Below, piece after piece: positions 1 to 8,037 of a stretch of DNA of 25,139 bases. Made by a program: the position numbers and the translations under genes. The stretch spans positions 5,470 to 30,608 of the forward strand of contig DCKN01000120.1 in the NCBI GenBank assembly GCA_002320385.1, given 5' to 3'. Source of the DNA: Proteobacteria bacterium UBA1673. GTDB taxonomy: Bacteria > Pseudomonadota > Gammaproteobacteria > Comchoanobacterales > Comchoanobacteraceae. Under the pieces are notes generated by a model. That model was not told the DNA's origin and searched no databases. It was given only the letters and a program-made list of their open reading frames with translations. Every line of letters begins with the position of its first letter. The first letter of the stretch is position 1.

Positions 1-1481
1 AAGCCGTTACAAAGTGCATCACCATCCACTGAAGGGGTACACGCTTCAGCAACTGGAAGCGTCTCATAATGACAAGAACGCACAGCAACATGAGAGTTTT
101 TGCCATATTGATCCTGAGCGCAATGTGCGGCTATACCCTCACATTGGGTTAAACCAGGGCTGTTAGCAATTACAGAATCTCGATTTGATCTATCACTTGA
201 AAAAGTAACACTGTGCAATGGCGCTTTACTTATCATGGCTGTTGAGAACGTCTCGTCATGACAACAACCACCACAAGCGAATATATCGTCACAGTGCGCA
301 TGACGCTTATTATTGGTAAGCAGCTCCAATTGAAGAAGCGTCTTGAATGCAAGGCCCAAGGCACATTTCGTAACATCATTCAAATCATATGGGAATTGGG
401 TCAACCGTTTATCGGCTAAAAATATTGCAACGTTGCCATATAATGACTCTATCTGATCATAACTATATTGGATCGTCTCTCTATTCTTCATATAACGAAC
501 CAACCCGACGAGCTTGAGATACACCTCAGCTGCTTGATCTCTCATTGCATAGTCAACATTGGGATAAGACAACATTATCTTGATACCATTTTTAAAGTCT
601 CTTATTGCATTGATCATATTATCCAACAGCCACGCTTGATTAGCTTTTGAGTTAGTTTTTTTAAGCAACAAGATGGTGTTAGAAAATCCACTGACGTTAT
701 CACGCCGCAACCCAAATCGCTCTATAACATCAGATATATAGTCATTAACATCCCCATCCATCAATGTCTGATCACTACACACATTCGATATCTTAAACTT
801 TATTGGCTTGCATTGTTCACGGTTAATACCCTCAATAAGATTAAAATAGTGCCTATCCAGTCTCGCTCGCCCCCGACCAGTGCCCAAAGGATAAACAACA
901 CGCATCAGCCCAATAAAAAGTGCGTTTGAAATAATCAGACCCACAGTAAAAACAAGGCCAAGTGTCATCATATGCAATAGTCCGAAAACCGTAAATCCTG
1001 CCATAGAGACTGATGATAAATCAAGGATCCCAAATAATGATGATATGATCGATGCAAAGTATTTGTAAGCACCACAAGCACCAGTCAAACAAAATGCAAT
1101 CTCCAACAAACTCATGACTCGTTGCGTCCCTCGTGAAAACCGCTTTTCAAAAGTAGCCATACCGTGATATCGAAACTGGGAAAGCACGTCAAAAACGGTC
1201 GCAGAGAACGCACGGAGTAGGAGTACACATCGATCACCAACATACCCATGTCTTGTGCGACACCCATTTGATGTTTTCATTGTCGGGAATTGACTATCTT
1301 TACCAGAACAATCGTCACGCATTGTGGCAAATAATCTTGACAAATAGAAGTGTTGAGCGATGAACAAACCCGTCACATAGCCGTGTTTTTTTAATACAGT
1401 ATAAGCGGGACTAGAATTGATTTGCGATCTTGCAGCACAATTAAGGCGTGCAATCAGTTGATCAGAGGAAAACTTGGTCAT
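1..1481 (-). CDS. Unrecognised membrane protein, 3' end cut by window edge
   Basis: An uninterrupted reading frame of 493 codons runs leftward from an ATG at 1481 to the window edge, so the C-terminus is missing. I do not recognise the family. Residues 1-120 are soluble and basic. Residues about 121-200 are strongly hydrophobic and hold two or three membrane helices, ending near VVYPLG. Residues 205-395 look helical and soluble. From about 394 the protein becomes rich in Cys and His (CGGCCH at 403-408, AHC at 452-454, SCH at 469-471) with imperfectly repeated CHxET motifs. A strong sigma70-type promoter lies 29-60 bp upstream; the Shine-Dalgarno is weak. It is divergent from the membrane protein at 1918 and may share its control region. 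A host-directed or envelope role is speculation. The coding status is secure because of length and promoter; function is unknown. Confidence 0.85.
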   Translation of the reverse strand, partial: MTKFSSDQLIARLNCAARSQINSSPAYTVLKKHGYVTGLFIAQHFYLSRLFATMRDDCSGKDSQFPTMKTSNGCRTRHGYVGDRCVLLLRAFSATVFDVLSQFRYHGMATFEKRFSRGTQRVMSLLEIAFCLTGACGAYKYFASIISSLFGILDLSSVSMAGFTVFGLLHMMTLGLVFTVGLIISNALFIGLMRVVYPLGTGRGRARLDRHYFNLIEGINREQCKPIKFKISNVCSDQTLMDGDVNDYISDVIERFGLRRDNVSGFSNTILLLKKTNSKANQAWLLDNMINAIRDFKNGIKIMLSYPNVDYAMRDQAAEVYLKLVGLVRYMKNRETIQYSYDQIESLYGNVAIFLADKRLTQFPYDLNDVTKCALGLAFKTLLQLELLTNNKRHAHCDDIFACGGCCHDETFSTAMISKAPLHSVTFSSDRSNRDSVIANSPGLTQCEGIAAHCAQDQYGKNSHVAVRSCHYETLPVAEACTPSVDGDALCNG

Positions 1482-1516
1482 CGGCGCTTCAGTTTTGTAT
1501 TAAGTTATAATATACA

Positions 1517-1544
1517 ATTCTACAGGAAATCACAAAGTTGTCAA
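1517..1544 (-). promoter_or_regulatory. Predicted sigma70 promoter for the leftward gene at 1481
   Basis: On the minus strand, TTGACA (1539-1544, a perfect -35) is followed after 16 bp by TAGAAT (1517-1522, five of six matches to the -10 consensus). The expected start of transcription is near 1510, giving a leader of about 29 nt. Confidence 0.7.
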
Positions 1545-1582
1545 CACCATTATTCAAAATCACAACCCCAAAAAAATCGATA

Positions 1583-1792
1583 TCATTGAATGATGATCTC
1601 ACAAAATTTACATCTATACAGAATCAACAAATACCCCACGAGTAGACCATTAACACTGGACGCAACCATCACCACTAAGATACCTATTTTTTTGTGCATT
1701 GAGTTAGTACCAAACAGTTTTATGACAACAACAATAAAAATAAAAAAACAAAAATACAAGATTATACAGACCAAAGAATACGAATCGACCAA
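1583..1792 (-). CDS. Possible small two-helix membrane protein or remnant
   Basis: A 69-codon frame would encode two hydrophobic helices (about residues 6-26 and 36-58) separated by a polar loop containing NSMHKK, and end in CKFCEIIIQ. The hairpin layout is protein-like. However, the only start in a suitable place is TTG, the ribosome-binding site is poor, an in-frame stop lies at 1820-1822, and no promoter was seen. AT-rich DNA readily yields hydrophobic frames when read on the T-rich strand, so this may be chance or a decayed gene. Function unknown. Confidence 0.2.
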   Translation of the reverse strand: MVDSYSLVCIILYFCFFIFIVVVIKLFGTNSMHKKIGILVVMVASSVNGLLVGYLLILYRCKFCEIIIQ

Positions 1793-1806
1793 TAGGATTA
1801 TTCCAC

Positions 1807-1835
1807 TTGCATGGTTGTATCAAAACGGGTACAAT
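1807..1835 (+). promoter_or_regulatory. Predicted sigma70 promoter for the rightward gene at 1918
   Basis: TTGCAT (1807-1812) and TACAAT (1830-1835) are separated by 17 bp. Transcription would start near 1842, leaving a leader of about 76 nt before the ATG at 1918. Confidence 0.55.
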
Positions 1836-1917
1836 GCTCACAAACTTTGCAATGTCTTGATAGCATCTGCCGTTTGATGATGTTGCATCACTTTTGTTAA
1901 ATTCGAAGGAGCAAATT

Positions 1918-3885
1918 ATGCGATCAATGTCAACGCAAAACCCCAACGCATCAGGTTGGAGAAAACACGTCACTCACTTTGCGGAGTCGATCAGAAGAAA
2001 CATTACCGAGTTCTCCTGGAGCACACTTTGCCTTGCCACAATCATATGGCCACAATTTGCAGGTTTAAACATCCTATTTCTAAGCGCTGTGGCTTTGTGC
2101 ACCGTCATCCAAGCAAGCGTTTATTTAAGCACATCAAGAAACAGTGAGAACAATCTGTCACTTATTCAATTGGTGAGCAAACTTGTCTACACCTCCGGCA
2201 GAGCCCCATCACTCATTGCAGTGAGCAGCCTATTGTGCATACTGAGCACTGTTGCACCGATCAATCTCTATTTCAACAACGCCATGCAAGCAGCACTTAA
2301 TGGTGGCTCGTTCACAGCTTACCAAGAAGCAGCAACAGCCATGCTGCTGTGGCAGGCAGGATTTTGGGTAATCCGAAATATTTTCACCAAAGTAGAGTCG
2401 CAAAACATTGGGACAGTCGATGGCGCGTTGATCATGTCCCTATTTACAGCAAAACGCAACAATGCTGGAGACTTAGATGATTTTAAGAGCAAAAACGAAA
2501 ACAACATCAAAAACATATCTAGAGTTGATGACATAACCTCAAATGTCTACTACTACGGACAAACGATTCTCTGCGCAATTCTCTCACTCATTTCAAGCAT
2601 CATTTCAGTGATACAATTTGAACTCCACCCCTCTCTCAATCTTGTTAAAAATAACTTAATCAAACGCTTTTTTGCACTTTCAGTGTTTATAAACTTGACC
2701 AGTGTTTGGTTCAGTAGAGTATGGGTGCAAGCAACTTTCACAGCACAGCGCGAAGAGCAACAAAGTATAGGTAATCGCTTGAAGGGTGCTGAGGAGAAAG
2801 TCGACTTACCAAGCAAATATCTATATCACCGCGTCATTCTAAACTGGCGCCGAGCATTCCAAGACTTATTTCAAGCGCTTCCAAAAGCGATCAATGACAA
2901 CAACAATTTTCCTGTTCTACTCATCATCATGTCAATATCACCAAGCTTCCCACTTGCAGCAGGCGCCGTAATGACAGTTCCTCAGGTCATTGCACTTGGA
3001 AGCGCAATGAAAAATATGCTGATGGATTCACTCGTCATATCGCGAAACAACGCCAGCTGGACTAATGCAAACTCAACCATGGACACCATCAGCCGCAAAC
3101 GGGGAAATGGTAATGAAACCCCCGCAGCTTTTGATATGAACGACATCGAAACATACTATGCGCACCTAGAAGAGTCAAAGTTACCAAAGCCACACTGGAC
3201 CAGAGACGTCTCTGACTCAGCCGCAGCCATGATCGCAGTACTCGCCAGTGTAGAAATTCTGTGCGCAAAAGCTGACATCACATTTTTAGGGTTAGGATTC
3301 CCCCCTGCAGTGCTCATGTCAGCAATCGCAGCAGCAGTTTTGTATGCGGCAATAGAACTTGCCTTTGTCCAACAACCACAAACTGCGCCTGCTGGGAACG
3401 AAAGAGGTGATAATGATCGCATTGAGGAACAGGTGCAAGCCAAAAGTGCGGCACACACCAAACGATTTAGCAACGTATTTTGTAACACCATGGTTACTTT
3501 ACTAAGCAGTCGGTTATTGTGCATGTTTTCGCCGTTCTTTGGACCAAAGATAATGAGCATACTATCTTTTGGCCTAACATCAAGCTACTGGCCTCAAATT
3601 GTTATGTCCGCGATCGCTGTTAATTTAACGATGACGCTCATCATTACGCCTAATCTTACACCAATCGATAACAACAACCCGACATTCCTGCAAACACTCT
3701 ACAGGGGTTTCGAAAGCTTTATTGATAAAATCAATAACTTTGCGAATGAAGGATACAAAGTCATGAACACGGAAAACAAATCAAGAAAAAGCGGAGACTT
3801 AAGAAACAAGTCCAAAACACCTAAAAACACGGCAGCAAATAGCAACAATAACACCTGGACTAATATTCTTAATTTGGGATTTTAA
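1918..3885 (+). CDS. Polytopic membrane protein with an SbmA/BacA-like region
   Basis: A 655-residue protein. The ATG at 1918 is preferred over a TTG at 1894 because GAAGGAG (1905-1911) sits 6 nt before it. About ten membrane segments are visible: roughly 36-71, 97-117, 137-156, 210-233, 250-269, 331-370, 433-453, 458-484, 515-545 and 560-578. Residues 100-395 follow the order of features of the SbmA/BacA and ABC_membrane_2 families: a polar stretch with RVDDITSNV (202-210) before a helix, TAQREEQQ (275-282) after another, then a hydrophobic block leading into an alanine/asparagine-rich helix ending TMDTISR (387-393). There is no Walker A motif, so no ATPase domain. The 260 residues after that add four hydrophobic stretches and an Asn/Lys-rich tail that I do not recognise. 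If the resemblance holds, peptide uptake across the inner membrane is a reasonable guess. The gene is monocistronic, ending at a terminator. Confidence 0.85.
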   Translation: MRSMSTQNPNASGWRKHVTHFAESIRRNITEFSWSTLCLATIIWPQFAGLNILFLSAVALCTVIQASVYLSTSRNSENNLSLIQLVSKLVYTSGRAPSLIAVSSLLCILSTVAPINLYFNNAMQAALNGGSFTAYQEAATAMLLWQAGFWVIRNIFTKVESQNIGTVDGALIMSLFTAKRNNAGDLDDFKSKNENNIKNISRVDDITSNVYYYGQTILCAILSLISSIISVIQFELHPSLNLVKNNLIKRFFALSVFINLTSVWFSRVWVQATFTAQREEQQSIGNRLKGAEEKVDLPSKYLYHRVILNWRRAFQDLFQALPKAINDNNNFPVLLIIMSISPSFPLAAGAVMTVPQVIALGSAMKNMLMDSLVISRNNASWTNANSTMDTISRKRGNGNETPAAFDMNDIETYYAHLEESKLPKPHWTRDVSDSAAAMIAVLASVEILCAKADITFLGLGFPPAVLMSAIAAAVLYAAIELAFVQQPQTAPAGNERGDNDRIEEQVQAKSAAHTKRFSNVFCNTMVTLLSSRLLCMFSPFFGPKIMSILSFGLTSSYWPQIVMSAIAVNLTMTLIITPNLTPIDNNNPTFLQTLYRGFESFIDKINNFANEGYKVMNTENKSRKSGDLRNKSKTPKNTAANSNNNTWTNILNLGF

Positions 3886-3918
3886 TACGCTTTCGAGAAC
3901 AACTGTTTTCACTATACT

Positions 3919-3950
3919 GAGCGGTCATTTTTATGGCCGCTCTTTTTTTT
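3919..3950 (+). terminator. Rho-independent terminator
   Basis: A stem of 10 bp (3919-3928 with 3933-3942, one G-T wobble, TTTT loop) with a GC-rich base, GAGCGG pairing with CCGCTC, is followed by eight T residues (3943-3950). It lies 34 bp after the stop codon of the membrane protein gene ending at 3885. The T run is only on the plus strand, so it should not serve dciA. Confidence 0.9.
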
Positions 3951-4110
3951 GACCAAACAACTAAACCATGGATACTGCAAGACCTTATAGGCACGATTAT
4001 AAACATGAGATCATCGAGCCACATGACAAAAAGATCAATCTCCATTTACTTACTAATTTTACCCAACACCCTAATTTCAAATCAACCAGAAAAGTCAATA
4101 AGTGAAATCA

Positions 4111-4557
4111 TTATTCAGTAACCGAAGAATAACGCGCTAATATCATTCCAAGACGCTTTTTCAAAACAGGGCTTTTGCATCGCACATACAAAGACTCTAA
4201 CTGTCTGCATGCAGAATTGCTTAATGATTGTTTAATTGCTTGCCGCTTTTGCGCAGAATAGTCTTGGTCTGGTGTTAAGTATGCTCGCGCTTTGGGCGTA
4301 ACATTAAACTGAATGACACTGATCTTAGAATGAACCATCTGTACAGCCCTTAAAAGAAGCTGCTGCATACCACGCATTTGCATTAACATCACGGAATGAT
4401 CAAGTAAAATGTATAAACACGATCCCTGGATATGGGAAACACGTAACTGCTGCCACACATCATCAGGAATCAGCGGCCTAAGCACCAAATTGATTGAACG
4501 AATTAGCTGCGAATGACGACGATATTTAAGAACAATATCTGCACCTGATGCTTTCAT
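4111..4557 (-). CDS. dciA: DciA-type helicase loader (DUF721)
   Basis: 148 residues. Residues 18-90 fit the DUF721 core: a helix with LRPLIP, then the strand pair SHIQGSCLYILLD, an MRGMQQLLLRAV helix, and a final strand ISVIQFNVTPKAR. The C-terminal helix pair (about 111-142) ends LKKRLGMILARY, also usual for gammaproteobacterial members. DciA proteins bind the replicative helicase DnaB and are needed for its loading. Position supports the call, since DUF721 genes commonly neighbour secA in gammaproteobacteria. The ATG at 4557 has AGGG just upstream. It is divergent from secA with 151 bp between starts; a TATGAT-like -10 is present but no good -35. Family call is confident; the helicase role is by homology. 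Confidence 0.82.
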   Translation of the reverse strand: MKASGADIVLKYRRHSQLIRSINLVLRPLIPDDVWQQLRVSHIQGSCLYILLDHSVMLMQMRGMQQLLLRAVQMVHSKISVIQFNVTPKARAYLTPDQDYSAQKRQAIKQSLSNSACRQLESLYVRCKSPVLKKRLGMILARYSSVTE

Positions 4558-4652
4558 GATCGACCCTATGACAACCTATCATATAATAGTCATTATCAAT
4601 CCATATTACCAGGCGTAGAAAAAAGTTTTATCTTAGAGTTTATCGTCAAAAT

Positions 4653-4681
4653 TTGCAGAAAATACAATATTTAGTTATAAT
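4653..4681 (+). promoter_or_regulatory. Predicted sigma70 promoter for secA
   Basis: TTGCAG (4653-4658), a 17-bp spacer and a perfect TATAAT (4676-4681). Transcription would start near 4688, leaving only about 21 nt before the GTG start. That leaves no room for a SecM-like leader peptide. Confidence 0.7.
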
Positions 4682-4708
4682 AAATAACCTAAAAATATTG
4701 AATAACCC

Positions 4709-7354
4709 GTGCTAAACTATCTACTGAAATTACTCATCGGAAGCAACAACGATCGCTTTATCAAAAAGTGCATGCCAATTGTTAGCCAAATCAATCAACT
4801 AGAAACTCAGCTGAGCCCACTCAGCGATGATGAAATTCGTAGCCGCTTCCAACAACTTCGAGAAAAGTCAAAAGCAACAGAAAATTTATCAGACTTAATT
4901 GTCGATTGTTTTGCCCTCGTAAGAGAAGCAAGCAAGCGAACCATAGGACTTAGACACCATGATGTACAAATCATCGGTGGCATTGCACTTCACGAAGGCA
5001 ATATATGCGAGATGGCCACAGGGGAAGGAAAAACACTTGTCGCGACATTACCAATTACACTCAATGCGCTCAAGGGCGATGGTGTTCATCTCGTTACTGT
5101 AAATAGCTACCTAGCTGAAAGAGATGCTTCGTGGATGGGGAAAATATACCAATTTCTAGGGCTGAGCGTCGGAATTGCAATCCCCAACATGTCTCATGAA
5201 GAAAAAAAGAAAGCATATGCAAGCGACATTACCTACGGTAGCAACAATGAATTTGCCTTCGACTTTCTCAGAGATAATATGTGCACCACACTCAATGAGA
5301 AAGTACAAAGAAAACTTAACTTTGCGCTGATTGATGAAGTCGACCAAATATTTATCGAAGAAGCCCGAACACCATTAATTATATCTGGACCAATCGGACA
5401 AAGTTCTGATATGTATGCACAAATATACCCACTGGTCGATACACTTTTCTCTGACGATAAACGTTATCGCGAAAATAGTCGCATTAAGCATAAATCGATT
5501 CGTCAGTTGTGCGCACACATGAAATCTGCAGTTGCAGCTATTCAACCAGATACGACAATAAATCTTAAAGAAAAGCAAGTTGAGTTAACCGAATCAGGAC
5601 ACGAGCGGATTGAAAGTATGCTCAAAAGTCATGGCTTACTATCCGCAGATCAAAATTTATACGACGCTAGTAATGCCCAAATATTACACTACATTGATGC
5701 ATGCTTAAGAGCTAAATTCATACTTGAAAAAGATATCGATTATATTATTAACAACAATGAAGTTGTGATCATCGACGAACATACTGGGCGTGCAATGCAC
5801 GGGAGACGCTGGTCTAGCGGCCACCACCAAGCAGTCGAAGCTAAGGAACACCTTAAGATACAAGAAGAGAACCAAACGCTCGCATCAATCACCTTCCAGA
5901 ATTTCTTCAGGTTGTATCACAAATTGTCTGGAATGACTGGAACAGCCGATACAGAAGCAGCAGAGTTCGAGGAAATTTACAATCTTCATGTCATTGTTGT
6001 TCCCACCAATAAAAAATGTATCCGTATTGAGCACAACGATATCATTTACATGACCCAAAAAGAAAAATACGATGCAATTGTCGAAGAGATCAAAACCAGA
6101 AATGCGAATAATCAGCCGATCCTTGTAGGCACAACATCAATTGAGAATTCAGAATATCTATCATCTCTTCTGAATAAGCATAAAATCAATCACCGTGTTC
6201 TCAATGCTAAGCAACACGCTCAAGAAGCAGAAATCATTGCTCAAGCAGGCATCCCCGGACGTGTGACAATCGCTACTAATATGGCAGGACGAGGAACCGA
6301 TATTGTTCTAGGCGGTAATATAGAAAACATTCTTAAAAATACCACTAACCCTGACGAAAAAAAACAGATTACTGAAGAATGGAAAAAACAACAAAGTATT
6401 GCAAAAGAAGCAGGAGGACTCCATGTCTTGGGATCAGAACGTCATGAATCAAGGCGCGTTGATAACCAGCTCAGAGGTCGTTGCGCAAGACAAGGAGATC
6501 CAGGGTCATGTCAGTTTTTTCTATCACTTGAAGATCACCTATTCAGAATATTCCCTCAGGGTGTGTTAGACTTTATCAAGGCATCCAGCAATAAACCTGG
6601 AGAGTCCCTACAAGCCAGTATGCTCAATAGCGCAATTGCCAGTAACCAACAAAAAATGGAAGCACACTATTTTGATATTCGTAAACAAGTACTCAAATAT
6701 GATAATATTGCCAATGACCAGCGTTTATCGATTTATCAGCAACGTAATGAACTTCTAGAGTTAGACGATATCCACGACGACATCGAAAAGATGACCCGTG
6801 GCACTTTAGTGAGCATTATCAAAAAAGAATTGCCAGATGATGAAATCGAGACCTCAAACAGCATTATTACGATATTAAAGAAAAGCTTTCGCAATACACC
6901 TCCGGCAGATCTAATCAATCAAATAACGCCAGATAAAGTTACTGAAATACTCAATGATCGGTCTGATGATAGTATTATTGCAAAAATAGCAAGTTACTAT
7001 TTTAATCTATACAATCAAGCCGTGAAACAAGCACCAACTGATCAGCTGTATATGCTTGAGAAGTCCGTATTGTTGCAGATTATCGACCACCATTGGAAAG
7101 AACACCTTTTGACAATTGAAGACTTACGCGAGGGAATAGGCTTCAGAAGTTATGCTCAAAAAAATCCAGAGCACGAATTCAAAATTGAAGCACACGCATT
7201 ATTCAATGATATGCTTGATCGTGTTAAAGTTGACTATGTGACTCAAATACTTAATATCCAAGTATCGAACGAGCAAGAAGAAAGCCAACAATCACCTCAA
7301 ACAACACGCCAATCTAATCGACCTGTTGGTAAAATGGTAACGCCATTTGATTAA
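4709..7354 (+). CDS. secA: Protein translocase ATPase SecA, lacking the zinc tail
   Basis: 881 residues. SecA is the ATP-driven motor that pushes unfolded preproteins through SecYEG. Visible motifs are Walker A MATGEGKT (102-109), DEVD of Walker B (209-212) followed by EEARTPLIISGP, the preprotein-binding and helicase regions, NMAGRGTDIVLGG, and the NQLRGR motif. Residues 592-593 read CA where SG is usual in RGRSGRQGDPG; the arginines are kept. The start is GTG: the N-terminus MLNYLLKLLIGSNNDR aligns with the normal SecA beginning. There is no recognisable Shine-Dalgarno. The C-terminus stops at MVTPFD after a Gln/Ser-rich linker, without the CxCxSG...CH zinc-binding tail that in E. coli contacts SecB and lipids. 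No terminator was seen after it. Identity is certain. Confidence 0.98.
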   Translation: MLNYLLKLLIGSNNDRFIKKCMPIVSQINQLETQLSPLSDDEIRSRFQQLREKSKATENLSDLIVDCFALVREASKRTIGLRHHDVQIIGGIALHEGNICEMATGEGKTLVATLPITLNALKGDGVHLVTVNSYLAERDASWMGKIYQFLGLSVGIAIPNMSHEEKKKAYASDITYGSNNEFAFDFLRDNMCTTLNEKVQRKLNFALIDEVDQIFIEEARTPLIISGPIGQSSDMYAQIYPLVDTLFSDDKRYRENSRIKHKSIRQLCAHMKSAVAAIQPDTTINLKEKQVELTESGHERIESMLKSHGLLSADQNLYDASNAQILHYIDACLRAKFILEKDIDYIINNNEVVIIDEHTGRAMHGRRWSSGHHQAVEAKEHLKIQEENQTLASITFQNFFRLYHKLSGMTGTADTEAAEFEEIYNLHVIVVPTNKKCIRIEHNDIIYMTQKEKYDAIVEEIKTRNANNQPILVGTTSIENSEYLSSLLNKHKINHRVLNAKQHAQEAEIIAQAGIPGRVTIATNMAGRGTDIVLGGNIENILKNTTNPDEKKQITEEWKKQQSIAKEAGGLHVLGSERHESRRVDNQLRGRCARQGDPGSCQFFLSLEDHLFRIFPQGVLDFIKASSNKPGESLQASMLNSAIASNQQKMEAHYFDIRKQVLKYDNIANDQRLSIYQQRNELLELDDIHDDIEKMTRGTLVSIIKKELPDDEIETSNSIITILKKSFRNTPPADLINQITPDKVTEILNDRSDDSIIAKIASYYFNLYNQAVKQAPTDQLYMLEKSVLLQIIDHHWKEHLLTIEDLREGIGFRSYAQKNPEHEFKIEAHALFNDMLDRVKVDYVTQILNIQVSNEQEESQQSPQTTRQSNRPVGKMVTPFD

Positions 7355-7679
7355 CAGACGTTAGCGCAAAGCACTTGATCCTGGCGATCACACGGCACAC
7401 AATTCCTGCAATCAATGTAGCTACATCACACGACGGTGAGATTGCCTGACGCACTGATGGTTATCATGACAATCCAACGCATTTCCAGGTCCAACCAGCA
7501 AGGATCGATCCACCGATCGACGAAACATCGCCTAGAAAAGGAACTTCTCATCATAGAAACATTACAAAGGCAGATGACCATGTCTCTTACCAACCAACTG
7601 GGTTAGCGACACAGTCAGTACCCGTAAGCATGACCAAATTTATTGATCAACAAGGCATGTGCACGCATACCACACTTTA
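7355..7679. other. 325-bp region between secA and the DUF4389 gene
   Basis: The two flanking genes converge here. I see no terminator with a T run and no recognisable RNA gene. Two items stand out: a cluster of GATC sites, including the 10-bp palindrome GGATCGATCC at 7502-7511, which with the following bases also forms a 6-bp hairpin (7505-7520); and a plus-strand frame open from 7450 to 7746 without a usable start. The base composition looks closer to coding DNA than to the other AT-rich spacers here, so a decayed gene is possible. Confidence 0.4.
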
Positions 7680-7746
7680 TCAAGGAAGATATGACAATGG
7701 ATATGGCTTCTTATCCGTAATATATGTGATGTATTCAACATATTGA
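7450..7746 (+). pseudogene. Possible gene remnant, open frame without start
   Basis: A 98-codon stop-free frame between TGA at 7447 and TGA at 7744. It has no ATG, GTG or TTG with a ribosome-binding site in its first half; the first ATG is about 60 codons in. The peptide is rich in His, Gln, Pro and Asp, for example YHDNPTHFQVQP, and matches no family I know. Its last 67 bases are antisense to the DUF4389 gene, so only about 76 codons lie in free DNA. A chance open frame cannot be excluded. Confidence 0.15.
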
Positions 7747-7958
7747 TAAAAGGCTTGAGCTAAGAACTTAGTATAAGCCAAGCCGTCTTCGTTTGATTGA
7801 CCGCCGTATAACCAAAAACCAGTTTGTACAACCCAGATCAGCAATAATAAATAAAAAATCCAATACCATAAATACCCTATAACGATTAGAGACAATAGGG
7901 TATACCCCGCCCTCAACCAAAGTTTTGGGTCTTTGAGATTATCGAGAGAAAAGCTCAT
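7680..7958 (-). CDS. DUF4389 family small membrane protein
   Basis: 92 residues. It opens with LKDPKLWLRAGYTLL, has two hydrophobic helices (about 16-34 and 35-52), a short glycine-rich loop GGQSNED, and ends with an amphipathic helix and ITDKKPYPLSYLP. This order and the closing PFPxxxxP-like signature are typical of DUF4389 inner-membrane proteins, whose function is not established. The ATG at 7958 has AAAGGA 7-8 nt upstream. It follows the DUF1302 gene after 79 bp in the same direction and may be its last operon member; no convincing separate promoter was seen, although a TATTAT hexamer is present. Confidence 0.8.
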   Translation of the reverse strand: MSFSLDNLKDPKLWLRAGYTLLSLIVIGYLWYWIFYLLLLIWVVQTGFWLYGGQSNEDGLAYTKFLAQAFYQYVEYITYITDKKPYPLSYLP

Positions 7959-8037
7959 ACATCATCCTTTTCTAAATGTAATCTCATAATACACGAAACA
8001 AACTACCACAGGCTAGTCGTATTAGAAAAAAACGAAA

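Larger units (their letters stand above)
1482..1917. other. 436-bp divergent intergenic region
   Basis: This region separates two divergent genes. It holds a predicted promoter for each (1517-1544 minus, 1807-1835 plus). The AT-rich middle carries short overlapping reading frames on both strands, of which only the minus-strand hydrophobic frame at 1583-1792 is worth recording. No tRNA, terminator or clear operator was seen. Confidence 0.6.

Noticed and set aside
468..650. 60-codon plus-strand frame
   Set aside because: It lies wholly antisense to the long leftward gene at 1-1481, which has a good promoter.
1590..1877. 95-codon plus-strand frame with ATG
   Set aside because: Composition is low-complexity Thr/Ile/Lys, it covers the promoter of the gene at 1918 and has no ribosome-binding site; probably chance in AT-rich DNA.
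3156..3560. 134-codon minus-strand frame inside the membrane protein gene
   Set aside because: Antisense shadow of a gene with a clear ribosome-binding site, promoter and terminator.
3933..4121. 62-codon plus-strand frame after the terminator
   Set aside because: Its start lies inside the terminator hairpin and it runs into the 3' end of dciA; no promoter or homology seen.
4558..4708. Possible SecM-like leader upstream of secA
   Set aside because: The predicted promoter leaves only about 21 nt before secA and no short secretory leader frame is visible.
7355..7679. Possible small structured RNA (SRP RNA, 6S RNA, tmRNA)
   Set aside because: None of the conserved sequence blocks of these RNAs could be found.
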